NCBI GenBank assembly: GCA_030340625.1
Contig: JAOPHQ010005440.1
Span: 62,001-126,000 of the forward strand
Origin: Merluccius polli
Taxonomy: Eukaryota; Chordata; Actinopteri; Gadiformes; Merlucciidae
Reading direction: 5' to 3'
Length of the DNA: 64,000 nt
The notes beneath the pieces were generated by a model. It was not told where the DNA came from, did no database searches, and saw only the letters and a program-made list of their open reading frames with translations. How positions within the stretch are numbered: the stretch's first letter is position 1; the number at the start of each line of letters is the position of its first letter. The position numbers and the translations under genes were made by a program. This document shows positions 33,077-45,866 of the stretch, piece after piece.

Positions 33077-34316
33077 TGCGCTGGTTAATGTACCAACTAA
33101 GAAATACAAATAAAGGCAAATTAATCTGAACCTTACAATGTGTCGTTATTTATATGATGTTTAAGAAATGACTGCAAGTATAGTCAGAGGAAGAGTACCG
33201 GTAGTCTTCTCCCGGTACGCTGTGTTTGTTGCTCAGTAAAACAGCATCTGACGGTGTTAGACGATGTAATGTCATAATGCACAGTGTAATAATAAGAATA
33301 AATGTCCAGAAAACAGCTATGAACATAGTCAATAGACGGCCAGTGCGTTAGCATTGTTGAACTTGACAGTGACACCAGCACCACCGTGGCGCGTTTAAAT
33401 AACATTATTTTTCTTATAAAATGCATTTCAGTCGTTTGCTTTGTCTTGCCTCGCATGTTCATATCGCGATGACGATGAAAATACGATTTATCGGTCAGCC
33501 CTAGATCCAGGGCTATTTTTGTACTATTCTTATTTTGTGGCTATAAATATTGCCTTATTTGGGGCTATTCATAAAACATTCCCAGGAAGCCCAGGCCTAA
33601 CAACGCCGCTGCTACACAATAGGCGAATTACAAAGTACCCTGGCCTAAACAATAGCCTAACTAAAGCGCGATTGATCCAGATACCTCTCATGTTTCAAAA
33701 CGTTCCCAAAAGATAACAATAAAATTGCTGTTTAGAAGTGTATCCCGCTAGCTCTATAACAGTAAAAAGCAGGTAAAACGGCATGGCCAGTGGAGGTTGT
33801 GGGTGTGACCTTCTATTTGTGTACATTGGTGGAAACTACGAAAAAAGCACCTACAAAACGAGTAGGCTACACGAGTACTCGTTGAGATTTGGACCGTGTA
33901 TTCGATTCGTTTTTTGGTATTTCTTGCATCCCTAAAACATAGATACTGTTGTGGATTATAGCTCATTCCAAAGAACATGCCAAAATAAGGGGGGGGGGGG
34001 GGGGGGGGGGTGACGAATAGTGACCAGGCTTTTTCCTGCATAGAGAAGTTGGTGGCGGCCGCCACCGCCAAATTCCTTACCGCCACCAGCTCACGGCTGG
34101 TTTTCAATCGGTAATTTCACCAAGCGTTTCCCTGTCGGGATCTGTCATTTCATTCATATGTAACTGCAGTTGCACGCAACCACCAGTAGTGGCGGTGGCG
34201 CTGTGTCGAAATTAGCACCGGCCGACATGTCAAACAAAGCATCTTTTACCGCCAGAATTCCGGCGTACCGACGTGTCTGCGAAAAAAAAAAAAATAATCA
34301 GGTTTGCGTTCGCGTG
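33077..34316. other. Non-coding stretch with repeat scraps
   Basis: Holds the hAT right end at about 33470-33504, a hAT-like end ttcttgcatccct at about 33934, a poly-G run at 33990-34010, and the palindromic gtggcggccgccac near 34052. No exon recognised. Confidence 0.4.
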
Positions 34317-34324
34317 GTCTGACA

Positions 34325-35454
34325 TCGTCCAGCGTGATGGCTGACTGACATCACGATGGAGAGCCACCATCGTGATGCCACGCCCCCCTCGTCCGACACA
34401 CACTCTTCTATAGTTATTACCGAAAAACTTTGCAGGGATTGCTCTGTAAATAAATTGAAAATATAACTAATGGTCCATATACGTAAAGTGCTGTAAGTTA
34501 GCTAGGGCTGCCCCTAATAGTCGGCTTAGTCGATCGACGGAGGCTTAGTCGAATATGTTTTCATTAGTCGAGCAAAAAGTAAAACATAAAAATAATAAGG
34601 CATGAGCATCGCAAACCGAATACATCCGTGGTTGCAACAAGCCCTGATTTAACTCATCGCTGCAGAAATACTGACCAATACACCTGGGCAGGTAGACACC
34701 TAGGCAGGTAGACACCGCTAGACATGCGGGACTAATACCGGTGATCGCGGCTTTAGTTCCCTGAGTCTGATCGCTTTAATTCGGAGCGTGAATATCGGTT
34801 GAATATCTAATATTTTTCTAACTTTAAAAACACTTGTATTTTTTAAGACAAGACGACAGTCGCACATCCCTCGTAACTACGCCCGTGAAGGTGAACCCTC
34901 TCGGACTCCGCTATTAACATGAACCGCTCCGCCGGAGGAGCGCCGCACATCCACACGCACCGGACACCAAAATACCAACAAACATGTTTTCCATTTGCTT
35001 GCTTTTAAATAAAGTTGTGTGCAGTTATATAGTTAAATACGATTATTAAAAGTGTTCATGTCTCCTTCCTGGTCCAGAACCGCTTGGTCCATGCCGTTAA
35101 TAGGCGGCCCGCTTTATGCGTGTGCTTGTAAAAATGATATTTAAGCCTGATTATTACGGTATTGTATTATCTGTAAAGCAGCACAAGGTTAACAGTGTTT
35201 CTTTTATAACACTAAATTAGAGATTAAAAATTAGATTAACGGGATTAAAAAACATAACGCGCTAAACATGACTGTAATTACTTGATCGCAATTAACGCGA
35301 TAATTTGACACCCTTAAAAATTATATTTTTTAAGTAGAAAAAAATATTTATGTAAAGAGATAGTAAACCGCCCCGACGACGATATCTTCGTCCATCACCA
35401 TGATTTACTGTAAACATCGTCAACTGCCAATTTAAGGGACATCGCCCAACCCTA
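34325..35454 (+). mobile_element. hAT family copy 1 (tagggttgtgccgatag family), left end deleted
   Basis: The right end reads gggacatcgcccaaccct plus a. Exact duplication gtctgaca lies at 34317-34324 and 35455-35462. Next to the left duplication the element starts tcgtccagcgtgatgg, lacking about 25 terminal bases present in copy 2, so the terminus was lost while the duplication stayed. Confidence 0.85.
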
Positions 35455-35462
35455 GTCTGACA

Positions 35463-36080
35463 CTTCCCAAGATGTGAGAGGCGCAAATACTTTGAGACAA
35501 CTGGGAAAGTCAGCGCTAGTTTACTGCAGCGTGTGGAAACTTCCGGTTTTCAAAATAAAACGTGGGTATTAAATGTATTAAACGTTTATTTAAAAAATAT
35601 GAAGAATGTTAAGATTTGTTTAAAACAAAGAAGAAACAAAAAGAAAGTAAGAGTTGTGTCTCATAAAACAAGTATGATCCTGCACTGATTTTGAGCCAAT
35701 AGGTCACATCACCTGGAAGGAATGCTCATATTTACATGATGAAATGTATTAGCAGGGATGGATTACTGAACAGGCAGGCCCAGGGTCCCAAGAGCTCGAC
35801 ACAAACATGCTACTGTAATATAGGCTTATATTTGGTTTGCTCATCTCATGCCTGAATGTTGTCAATTTATTTCCACAAAATTCACCAGAATCTATAATTT
35901 AAGGGACTATTTATCCAAATGTTCTTCCAGGGGAGCATACCCCTGGATCCCGCTTGACTTGGTTATGTTGATCAGGGCATATATCTTGGCTTAAGGGCCT
36001 GCTTACCTCCCAGAAAAAAGGCTCAGGATTTTTTTCTACCATCACCCCTGCAGTTAATCTAATCACTTTTCTGCCCCTAG
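35463..36080. other. Non-coding stretch before a transposase exon
   Basis: No feature recognised until the splice acceptor at 36079-36080. Confidence 0.35.
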
Positions 36081-36251
36081 GTCAGTGCCAACACCAAATA
36101 CACAAGCAGCCACATAATCAATGAAATGGTGCAGATCATTGGTGACATTGTGGATGATCACCTAGTGGCAGAGCTGTCAAAATCCCCAGTGTGGGGATTA
36201 ATGATTGATGAGACCACAGACATCTCTGTCACCACTGGGTCTTACTGTGAG
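36081..36251 (+). pseudogene. Isolated hAT-like transposase exon
   Basis: A 57-codon open exon with acceptor tctgcccctag and donor GTGAGA. It encodes SSHIINEMVQIIGDIVDD and LMIDETTDISVTTGS. The DETTDIS motif is the first catalytic-aspartate region of a hAT transposase subgroup that has also produced domesticated vertebrate genes. No companion exons were found nearby, so a relic is more likely than a host gene; a remote domesticated gene cannot be excluded. Confidence 0.6.
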
Positions 36252-36756
36252 GTGAGACTACTCTTTACAAATAAACAATCAAACTAAATAATAATAATAA
36301 TAAAATATATATTAAAACTATTTAAATAATAAATAAATTGTATTTGGTCCAGACCAGGAGGTCTTTGACTATAAAGGCTGCATCAGGAGGTTCTATAGTC
36401 TTAAACCAAGGAGGGCCAAATGTTCTGCCACTGGCTGTGGCTTGTGCAAATAAATTGTGCAACTGAACTGAATGTTAAAGCACATACAAAATAAATGAAT
36501 ATGCTTTAAAATAATACTTGTCATTTTTTTTAATTCATGTAATTACAACTCCTAAAATAGACTGCTAGTAAAACACTTGCTTGAGTCAGTTGACGGCACG
36601 GTACATGTGCACCTGTGAGCCCACGATCAGGTACCACCACCTAATTTTAAGCCAGGAAAAACCCTGGTGACTGAGGAAAACTTGGTCGACAAGCCTCTTC
36701 TGATCGACTCATGGTTAGTCACCTATTAGGGGGCAGGCCAGCCCTTATTATTATTA
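36252..36756. other. Non-coding stretch
   Basis: Contains aat-rich microsatellite sequence at 36285-36340 and no recognised coding. Confidence 0.35.
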
Positions 36757-36820
36757 GGGGGCCAAGCACAAAGTGCGAGGCACCCTATTGTTATTGTTAT
36801 TATTATTAGTATTATTGTTA

Positions 36821-36854
<34 letters not shown>

Positions 36855-37613
36855 GCCAAAAACACCTGCTCAGCCAAAACTGCCCAGTCGCTTTTTATGA
36901 AACTTTCCACAATGGTAGAGGGTGACTAAAGATGGCCACATAACACAATGTATAAGAGAATGTATAAAAGTTGTTCAGAACAAAATGACATCAAGATTGT
37001 GTCAATCAGGGCATGGCATCACAATGGGCGTGGCTTGTGACAAAGATGACCACAGTTCCTAGCCCGAATGACCAATTTTGAGCGGAACCAGTTTTGGGAC
37101 ATTTGAAGGAGAAGATTCTAACTACTCAAGTAAGATAACATTGTTGGACCAAACAATATGGCCGCCAGAGGCCCAAATTGGTCCAATCAGATTTAAGAAG
37201 CCAAAAGGCAGGGTTATCTGGGGCCAATCTTCATCAAACTTAGTGTACTTAAAGAAACATGGATCAAGATGAATCAGTCCAAAGTTAATCCAGTTCTGAC
37301 CATAGGTGGCGCTACAGCAATTGATTGAAAACCAGAACTTTGAACAAGCGTAACTCCTGACCGCTTTGACTTACGGTCTTGGAACTTTGTATGCTTATCA
37401 CCAGACCAAAGCTGAGGTTATCAACCCTATAAAAACAAATAGAGTCGTAATGGTCTGCATTAGGCTTGGCCCCCGATAAATGCTGCTTGCAGCTTTAATT
37501 CGTTTTATTATTCCGCCAAAACACCTGCTCAGCCAAAACCGCCCAGTTGCTTTTTATGAAACTTTCCACAAGGGTAGAGGGTGACTAAAGATGGCCACAT
37601 AACACAATGTACA
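36757..37613. repeat. ggggccaagc-type repeat with internal direct copies
   Basis: Starts gggggccaagcacaaagtgc, followed by (att)n; gcttggcccccgataaatgc at about 37466 pairs with the start. The block from gccaaaa(a)cacctgctcag through ccacataacacaatgta occurs twice (about 36853-36954 and 37512-37613), so parts of two tandem copies are present. It is analogous in design to the GGGACC array at 10853. Class unknown. Confidence 0.6.
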
Positions 37614-37852
37614 TGTTATAGCAACCGTATGAAAATGCAAACTTTGAACAAGCATATCTCCTGAGCCCTTTGGCCTACAGTCATGAAACTTTGTTGATAT
37701 ATGCATCTCCTGATGATGAACAAATTTGCCCCAAGAACCCATAACTTCCGCCTTTTCTGCCATTTTAAGTTTTGGGAAAAACACAAAAGTCCCTAAGGAT
37801 CCTAGGTTTTTAGACTTAGGTGCACATCCTTTAGAACATTTCAGCTGCAGAC

Positions 37853-39095
37853 TAGGGTTGTGCCGATAGACGATGTCCTCGTCCATCGTGATGGCTGACT
37901 GACATCACAATGGAGAGCCACCATCGTGATGCCACGCCCCCCTCGTCCGACACACTAATCCTATAGTCTCTTCTATAGTTATTACCTAAAAACTTTGCAG
38001 GGATTGCTCTGTAAATAAATTGAAAATATAACTAATGGTCCATATAAAGTGCTGTAAGTTAACTAGGGCTGCCCCCTAATAGTCGGCTTAGTCGATCGAC
38101 GGAGGCTTAGTCGAATACGTTTTCATTAGTCGAGCAAAAAGTAAAACATAAAAATAAGAAGGCATGAGCATCGCAAACCGAATACATCCGTGGTTGCAAA
38201 ACAAGCCCTGATTTAACTCATCGCTACAGGCATACTGACCAATACACCTGGGCAGTTAAACACCTAAGGTAGACACCGCTAGACACACGGGACTTGTGAT
38301 GCCCACTGAGGTGGTTTCACAATTATTGGTGGTTTCACAATTAGTTGGTGTAGCCAATAATTGTACTTAAGGTTAAAATCCCTGTTTTATCTTTATATTA
38401 TATTAATAACTTTTTGTGGTGCGAGTTCACCAGTGTAAGGATATATGCTGTTCCAGTCCTCACCTATGGGTGGCGGTGTGTGGTCACAGTGTGCCGCCTC
38501 GGGGTAGGCGGGAAGTACTGTGGAAAGTTTCGGGTCCTCAGTGCTTATGCTACGCTCGAGAAGACAACTTGTGTTCGCCGCCTCATCTTTGATAGTGTTT
38601 TGCGTTCCATTAAGTGAGGTGAATTTAAATCTCTGTCCGCACGCCCTCCACTACGGGGGTGCAACAGACTCATACTGGTGATCGCGGCTTTAGTTCCCCG
38701 TGTCTGATCAATGTAATTCGGAGCGTGAATATCGGTTGAATATGTAATATCTTTCTAACTTTAAAAAACACTTTAGTATTTTTTAAAACGATAGTTGCAC
38801 ATCCCTAGTAACTACGCCGTGAAGGTGAACCCTCCCGGACTCCGCTATTAACATGAACCGCTCCGCCGAAGGAGCCGCACATCCACACGCACCGGACACC
38901 AAAATACAAACAAACATGTTCATGTCTCCTTCCTGGTCCAGAACCGCTTGGTCCATGCCGTTAATAGGCGGCCCGCTTTGTGGGCCGCCTATTAACGGCC
39001 CCGCCCCCCCCCCCCGACGACGATATCATCGTCCATCACAATGTTTTACTGTAAACATCGTCAACTGCCAATTTAAGGGACATCGCCCAACCCTA
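37853..39095 (+). mobile_element. hAT family copy 2, complete ends
   Basis: Ends tagggttgtgccgatagacg and gggacatcgcccaaccct plus a; exact duplication ctgcagac at 37845-37852 and 39096-39103. Its interior contains another end-like motif, tagggctgccccctaatagt (38063), and an extra block at about 38294-38670 absent from copy 1. No transposase. Confidence 0.9.
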
Positions 39096-39103
39096 CTGCA
39101 GAC

Positions 39104-39951
39104 CAATATATTTCATTTGATTATAAAGGAAGTCTGCCCAGTAAAAAACAAAGCCACTAGGAGCCAATGAAAATGGAAAGGGCGTGGTTTAAAAAGGCAT
39201 AATAGTTTATATCGACATCAAGATGAACTCTGGTGACTTTGAGTCCAATATAAATGTTGTTCAGGACAAAACTTATGAACAAGCAGAACAAACTTAAATA
39301 CGTCTTTGACTCCGACTCCCCTCTCATCCACAGCCACTATATTTTACACATGTGGCTAGCGCTGGTTAAGCCAGCTAAACTGCGTTGTTTTGACTGGGCC
39401 TGAAGCTAGCGCTAATGGGAGAGAGGACTTCCTGTGATTTCTCATTAAATAAAAGCCATTTAATTTCTGGTGAAAATCTTAAAAACAGGGAATTACAACC
39501 GCAGCGTACTTGTTGTGTCATGTGCTGCCTCCTGCACCCCTCGCGTATTTCCAGTAATAACAAGACAGTGCTGTAATAATTCTTTTTCTAATAAGACATT
39601 TTTGTTTAGTCAGAGTTAACAGGAAAATGCATAGATTTGATTTCTTTCCAATATGGTAACACAGACTCTTTTTTATTGCCTTTACTGTACGCGGACCGGC
39701 CATGCTTACTGTTGTGTGTAGTCACCCCGCTTGCTGTAAAGGTTACGGAATGTGACGTCCCTGGAGGGCGGTCATTATTATAAAACTTGTCGAACATGGG
39801 GGAACTCCCACCTACCCAGGCCAGCCACTAAACGTTTAGTGTTAAAATCCTCCCAGAATTGAGCGATGCTCCTAAAAGCATCCCTCTCATTCTTTAAACA
39901 ACATCTATGTAGTGTAGCTCCTTAAGTAATTTGGACAGTGCGTAACATAAT
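39104..39951. other. Non-coding stretch
   Basis: No exon or element end recognised between two hAT elements. Confidence 0.35.
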
Positions 39952-41117
39952 GGAGCGAGTAGGGGTGTGACAATATTGGTTTCACGATACGATAGTCACA
40001 ATACTAAAAATTAAGTTCAAATGAAGACAATGTATAATAGAACAAGATTACGAACAAGATTATTGTTTATTCCTGAGGGGAAAAAATGTAATAGGAGGAC
40101 AATGTTTACCACCAAGTATGGCTGAGGTATGAAACAATAGTTAAAATAACTGAACTTTGAAATTAATTAAAAAATATACCAAAAAATATCAACATAAAGC
40201 TAGTGTTCTCTGGTCCCTTTCAGACTGATTACCTGTTTTGAGTCTAGTGTACTTTAATTCTGCACTTCAATTGAAAACATACCAAAATAAATCAACATAA
40301 AGCTAGTGTTCTCCGCTGCATGGGGACTTTCGGACTGTTCTTCAGGAAAATTAGCATATCAACTTTTTCAGGCTAAAATTATATTTATTATACTCTATCT
40401 CAACCTCACTGTCTGCCATGTTGACACAGAGTACCACCGTAGGTGACGGAGCATAGCAGAGGAAGGCAAAGACATGACTGTTGATGGCGCCCTCTAGTGC
40501 ACAAATGGTATGATGAAAATGTGGTTATGTGAAGTCAACCTCAGAACCCAATCGGCTACCGTCTGACGATGATTTAGCCTCTGGGGGCAATGGCCAATAT
40601 TTCTGGGCTTCCGGTGTAGCCAGCTGATATCTGGGCCAAGACTTCCTATTCCATGCGCTGGTCATTGTTTACAGTCCGATTAACAAATTGAAACGCGTGA
40701 ACGGAGTTGGAGTTAAGAGACAACGTCTACGAGCAGATTGTTTCACAAGTAGCCTTTTCACAAGTAGCTAATAAAAAGCTTAATCACCGTCAGACGATGG
40801 GTTCCGAGATTGCATTTCGGCTGATGCGTTCCGCCTCTTTTGCTCTCCACACGGACTGTTTACCCACATGCGACCAAAGCCCGCTCAAACGTGTTTGGTC
40901 AATACTACTCGGACTAGAAATGGAAACCAGAACGCTTCCAATACCAAAATATTGTCCCTTTAAATTAGGGGTGTGAACGTGTACACGTGTACACGTGTAA
41001 CCGGTTAGTAAATCATAACCGTTTAGGACAAATCAGTACACGAAAACCGAAAAAAAAAAAAAAATTCAAAATCTTCAATCAAAATTAACACGTACTATTT
41101 ATTTAGAGATTAATAAA

Positions 41118-41954
41118 TAGGGATGTCCCGATCTCATTTTTTAGCTCCCGATCCCGATATTTTCATATTGCTCCCGATCCGATCCCGATATTTCCCGATA
41201 CTGGTTTTCCGATACAGATTTCCGATATCACTTTTTGTGTTGGCAAACAACATTTAATTTCCTGTACATTAAGAAATAGAATAAGAAATAGATGCCTTTT
41301 CAGCGATGTAATGACGGGATGCATTCCATAGCGCGGACACATTACTCTGAAGCCCCGGTCACAGAGTCTGGAAGTGTGGATTAAAAAAATAAAATAAACA
41401 GCGGTAAAAGCTAGCGTGTGTGTCCGGGAGAGGGCTACTCTCCTCGGACACATTACTCTGAAGCCCCGGTGACGGTCTGGAAGTGCGGATTAATAAATAA
41501 ATTTTTTTTTAAAAATGAGCGTGTGTGTCCGGGAGAGGGCTACTCTCATCGGACACATTACTCTGAAGCCCCGGTGACGGTCTGGAAGTGCTGATTTAAA
41601 AAAAAAAAAAACAGCGGTAAAAGCTAGCGTGTGTCCGAGAGGGCTACCCTGGGGTATTTTGTGTATCACACATTGTTTTTTCTTCCAACTGGAAATGTTA
41701 TTGCTGCTATTGAAACAATTGAAAACGGAACATGTTTTCCCACTCGACATTATAAAAGTAGTTATGGCGCCGCTTACTTCAGGTAGTTTCGCCGGATTTG
41801 TGTATAGGACAACAACGACAAACAAACGTAACAATGGAATATATATAATATAAAATATGGATCGGCCATGAAATTGAATTAGATCGGTCGATCCCGATTG
41901 ACCTTAAAAACCCTGTATCGGGCCCGATCCGATCCGGGGATCGGGACATCCCTA
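41118..41954. mobile_element. Innermost hAT of the nest, with tandem units
   Basis: Ends tagggatgtcccgatctc and gatcgggacatccct plus a; exact duplication ttaataaa at 41110-41117 and 41955-41962. Bases about 41335-41655 hold three copies of the ~105-bp unit in reverse orientation compared with 31349-32104. Confidence 0.9.
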
Positions 41955-42079
41955 TTAATAAAGCTACAAATGTTCCACTTTGACAACGTTAATGTGCTAA
42001 GAAATGCACGTGATAAATGTTGGGTAATTGACCACCGGGCATTACGTCATGTAACACTTAAGTTTCACTTTAGACTTGC

Positions 42080-42365
42080 GATGGCAGCTGACACGAAACA
42101 GCGTGTGCGGCGTGGAGGTTTTTTGAAAAAAATGAGAAAGGAGACCAAGTGAAATGTACAGTGTGGTGTACATTTGGCTTTTAAAAACAGCACAGGGTCG
42201 ATGAACAATCACCTGCCCTGGAAACATCCGACAAGGTGGTCTGAAACGGAGGGGGGTGGGGCTAACGTCGGTGGCGGTGCTAGCGGTTCTGGGCCACGAC
42301 AGACAACCATGCGGCATTTTGCAAGCAAGAAGTGTGAGAAGGGACGGAGCAACTCAATCATTTGA
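42080..42365 (+). pseudogene. BED zinc-finger fragment of a hAT transposase
   Basis: After a stop-broken segment the frame reads FKNSTGSMNNHLPWKHPTRW followed by a glycine-rich linker and SGPRQTTMRHFASKKC. The NNHL-x-x-KHP pattern is the histidine half of a BED finger, the DNA-binding head of hAT transposases. The catalytic part is absent. Confidence 0.6.
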
Positions 42366-42736
42366 GTGGCGGCAGTGACGTGGAGGAATCTTTCTGAAAA
42401 GTGGCTGCACCCTCCATTGGTCGTATAGCGCGACTGCGGTCCACTTAAAAAAAAACAAAAAAAACGGTTAACCGTGTACACGAATAAAAAGGGGTCGTGT
42501 AACCGTTTACAATTTTTTGTAACCGTTCACACCCCTACTTTAAATAGAGATTCTGCATTCATATGCAGATACCTGTTTATAGAGATTAATGTTAAGTAAT
42601 AATAATAATAATAATAATACATAGTATTTATATTGCACCTTTAAGCAAGTAAATTTAAGCTCCATGATGCATATCTTCACATTTTCATTTCGCAATATTT
42701 CGTGGCACGATATTTCGTCACACCCCTGGGAGCAAG

Positions 42737-43319
42737 TGTGTGGTTGAGCAAGAGAGCGAGCGGCATAAAAGTGACATTGAATGTGAGCGGAGCAGAGGGA
42801 AAGGTTAGCAGTTAGTTGTCAATCAGTAAATTTACAATATAGGCCAAGGTTTGTCAGTTAATTAATGCTGCAGCTTCTCAAGACCAAGTAAAGCCTTGCA
42901 TGTTTTTTTCCCAAAAGCTGGAAAAGTGAAGGGGGCTAGCCAGTGTTCATTTCATTCACGAAAACTATGACGAAAAATGTGTGCAAACAACCTTTTTTCC
43001 ATGACAAGACGTCGACGAGCAGAAAATAGATCTTTGATAGTAAAAACTATGACGAAATGTATGTTTTGTTTTCGTTGACGAGACGGGATTAAATGTTAAT
43101 GGTGGGCTATCGGACTGTATGCAGTATGAGATTGGAGCGCCAACAGTTTGCTAAATGCCAGAACGTTAAATAGTTGGCGCCAGGATGTTTTGCTAGCCTG
43201 CCAAACACTCAAACCGGAGCAGCGTTAGCTGTTTTAAACTGTAATTCGGCAGTCAATAATCAGCTGTGTGTCTGACTGTAGATGTGGAGCTCGCTGGTTG
43301 CAGCGGTGGCTGTTAGCAG
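42737..43319. other. Non-coding stretch
   Basis: Repeated words such as aaaactatgacgaaa (42960 and 43046) hint at an old hAT fragment. No boundary could be fixed. Confidence 0.3.
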
Positions 43320-43980
43320 TAGGGTTGGGAGGATAATTAAATTTTGTGGCACGATAATTGCATTTTAAGCCAAACACTGACCGGTATACTGAATTTTACC
43401 ATGAGTCATGCAATGACACTGTGCTACAGTGTAGTTCAACTGTATAGCAACAATGAAAAACTGTCAGTGACATGTTTTTATTTCTCACAACCATTCAACA
43501 AAGTTTAAACAATAAAATTAGTCTAGCGCAACTTAAGAAACTGTTTACACGTCGCCTCATCTACCTTTTTTCTTGCCATGTCTCGTCTTGTCAACAAACA
43601 CGTCACCCCCCACCTCTACAGTTGTAGTTTTCTTTGAGACTAACTTTGCCATGTCTCGTCAACAAACAACATGCGCCGTGCATGCGCATCTTGCCCCCAC
43701 CCCCACCCCACCTCTACTGAAATTTGACCTCCATGTTGCTCCCTTTGCCGCGTCTGCCATTATTAACGTTAATTAAATGTGAACACAATTCTTGATTCCG
43801 GGTGAAGGGTCAAATAATGAACTATCCATTGAAAAAGTATTTATACATTATTTGTACACACATTATTAAGTAAATTGAGTAAAGCGATCCCGATAATATC
43901 GATAAAAATGAAAATGTACAAGAACATTATTGTGTTTATCGTCAATCACGTTAGTGGTGATAATCGTGCGAGCTCCGCTT
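43320..43980. mobile_element. Probable degenerate hAT element
   Basis: Exact 8-bp repeats gttagcag flank the stretch (43312-43319, 43981-43988). The left end tagggttgggaggataatta looks hAT-like; the right end (agctccgctt) does not match it, so the call rests mainly on the flanks. Confidence 0.5.
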
Positions 43981-43988
43981 GTTAGCAG

Positions 43989-45090
43989 GAAGGAAGCAGT
44001 AGGAGCAGGTTACGGACAGAGCATCTGGCCACTTGCATACATCTGAGTATCAATGGGCCCCCCATCACCGAATTCCCCAATATAAGAGCCCTGGAGTTCT
44101 TCTACCAAAGGCCCAGAAAAATAAAATGCTCACATGCAGGAGAAAATGAGCATGAGAAAATGTTTGTAACTCAGAAGCCACTGTTAACAATTAATTTTTA
44201 AGACATTTTCTGTGTTGTGGCATTTTATTTGTACCGATAAATGTCAAAAGCTGTAAATTAAGTAAATTAAGACACAAAAGGCAAACATGAATAATCCTAT
44301 CTATACTGATTCTAAGGTCATTTTATTAATTTTAAGCTATTCCGATGCACATAAATAACCGCCGGCATCACATGCTCGTGGACATATGGCGCCCACAACA
44401 GCACTGCTGCTGAAAAAAATTCTAGGGGCGGTACTAGTTAAAGTACCGGATCGATAAGTAGTATCGGTAAGGGTAGCAGTACCATTTAAATCTTAGCAAT
44501 ACCCATCCCTAGGCAGAAGAGAGCGTAGCAGCTCATGGCACATAGGAAACAGATATTATAAGATGTGCTCTTGCTTAATTCTACGAGTTGATTTTTTTAA
44601 AGGTTGAATTCTAAACTGCAATGTTTTGGGGAGACGTTTTAAAAAAATGGATATCGCCTGACCCTAACACACACACACACACACACACTGATGAGTCATG
44701 ATGAGATGGGGAACTTGCAACACAATAAATGGCTACAGTTTCTGTCACAGGCTGTCACATTAATTGAGACCCCTTTACTGCTGTGGAGTTCTGTGGAAAT
44801 GGTGACAACCACCTAGTGAGCTAGTCCAAGGGCAAAGTTGAAGGAGAAGGGTCAGTGAGAAGCTCAAAGTCTTGCAGAGTGGAGTGATAGAGACAGACAG
44901 ACTGATAGCCTGGCTGGTCTGGGCTGGCTCTGAACTCAACTGCTGAGTGGTCATGCCTATGGCTAAAACAAGGTCTTAAGACTGACAACGACGATATGAA
45001 CCAGAGAGGGATAACGGGCTTGTTTTTTTATACACACTCACTGGAAAGGGGGTGATGATACAACAGAACATCTGGAGGGGTGAGCAGCTT
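43989..45090. other. Non-coding stretch with a hAT-like end
   Basis: A sequence caatacccatccct plus a at about 44512 resembles a hAT right end without partner. An (ac)n tract lies at about 44668-44688. No exon recognised. Confidence 0.35.
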
Positions 45091-45650
45091 AACTAATGGC
45101 ACATTTCCACTAGCACGGTGCGACACGGCACGGCGCGGTATTTGCGTGTTTCCACTAGCACGTAGTACCTGGTATCAGATACTATTTTGGTATTGCCTCA
45201 GCCCTGGTTCCAAGCGAGCCGAAGCAATACTAAAACGTGACGTCAGCCGACTGCCTTCCACTGATTGGCCGACGAGTGTCGTCACTGGAAGCGTCAAACG
45301 CGCGCGACGACCGACTAGACTGTAAATAAACACAGACTTGACCCCACAACCTTTTAAAACCCTGCTGCTCTTCGACTACACTTCAAACACGAGAAAATGG
45401 CTTCGCAGAAAAAATTCACGCCATGGTCGGTCAAGGAGGTCCAGACGTTCCTCTCTTTGGTGGCTGAAGAAAGGATACAGAGGGAGCTCGACGGCACAAC
45501 TCGGAACGAGAAAATATATGGGCCATCGCCCAGCTGATGGCCACACATGGGTACCACCGTACCCTCCAGCAATGCAGGGATAAGATGAAGAAAATGAAAA
45601 GTGATTACCGGGCCAGCTTGTGCAGGCAAAGAGTGACCGGCGCGCATAGA
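45091..45650 (+). mobile_element. PIF/Harbinger-like fragment
   Basis: Begins near ggcacatttccactagcacg with further tttccactagcac copies, typical of Harbinger-like fish elements, and leads into a Myb-like protein start at 45397. The right end was not located; a small MITE follows at 45655. Confidence 0.5.
45397..45645 (+). pseudogene. Myb/SANT-like protein fragment of a Harbinger element
   Basis: ATG at 45397 begins MASQKKFTPWSVKEVQTFLS, continuing LVAEERIQRELDG. After a 2-base slip near 45513 the other frame gives TLQQCRDKMKKMKSDYR. This is the trihelix/Myb-like DNA-binding protein that works with Harbinger transposases. The frameshift and missing remainder mean it is inactive. Confidence 0.65.
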
Positions 45651-45654
45651 ACAT

Positions 45655-45866
45655 TAGCCTGGCTCCGCCCGCCTACGTACTTCCGCTCAATTTTCATTTC
45701 ACTTCAGTACTAGGTCTGGCAGTGCTGTATGTTAGAACGATGTCTTTTCCCTCAAATGTGCCTTCCAATCAGCGAACAGGAGGCGCGGCCTGAGAACAGT
45801 GACGTATAGGTCGTGCGCGAATTTCAGTTATTGAGCGGAAGTACGGAGGCGGGCGGAACCAGGCTA
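45655..45866. mobile_element. MITE with 37-bp inverted ends (212 bp)
   Basis: Ends tagcctggctccgcccgcc and ggcgggcggaaccaggcta. The 37-bp ends differ at 2 positions. Flanks are AT on both sides (45653-45654, 45867-45868), compatible with a 2-bp target duplication. Confidence 0.75.

Larger units (their letters stand above)
29908..33504. mobile_element. Probable hAT element hosting several insertions
   Basis: The left part (gatatgaggaaaacatgcaa, 29911) matches the hAT head at 26518. A right end gatttatcggtcagccct plus a lies at 33504. Between them sit an LTR miniature (30276-31140), an inverted-repeat element (31266-32565) and a TTAA element (32802-33072). The left terminus is damaged and no target duplication was seen, so the joining of the two ends is inferred. 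Confidence 0.4.
40966..42537 (+). mobile_element. Middle hAT of the nest, with BED-finger remnant
   Basis: Ends taggggtgtgaacgtgtaca and gtaaccgttcacacccct plus a; exact duplication ctttaaat at 40958-40965 and 42538-42545. It hosts the hAT at 41118-41954 and keeps a piece of transposase exon at 42080-42365. Confidence 0.9.
39960..42728. mobile_element. Outermost hAT of a three-level nest
   Basis: Ends taggggtgtgacaatattgg and atatttcgtcacacccct plus g. Flanks ggagcgag (39952-39959) and ggagcaag (42729-42736) match at 7 of 8 positions. The final base of the right end and one duplication base have changed, fitting the oldest layer. It contains the hAT at 40966-42537. Confidence 0.8.

Noticed and set aside
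42209..42481. Minus-strand frame opposite the BED-finger remnant
   Set aside because: Shadow of the hAT exon; no motif in this strand.
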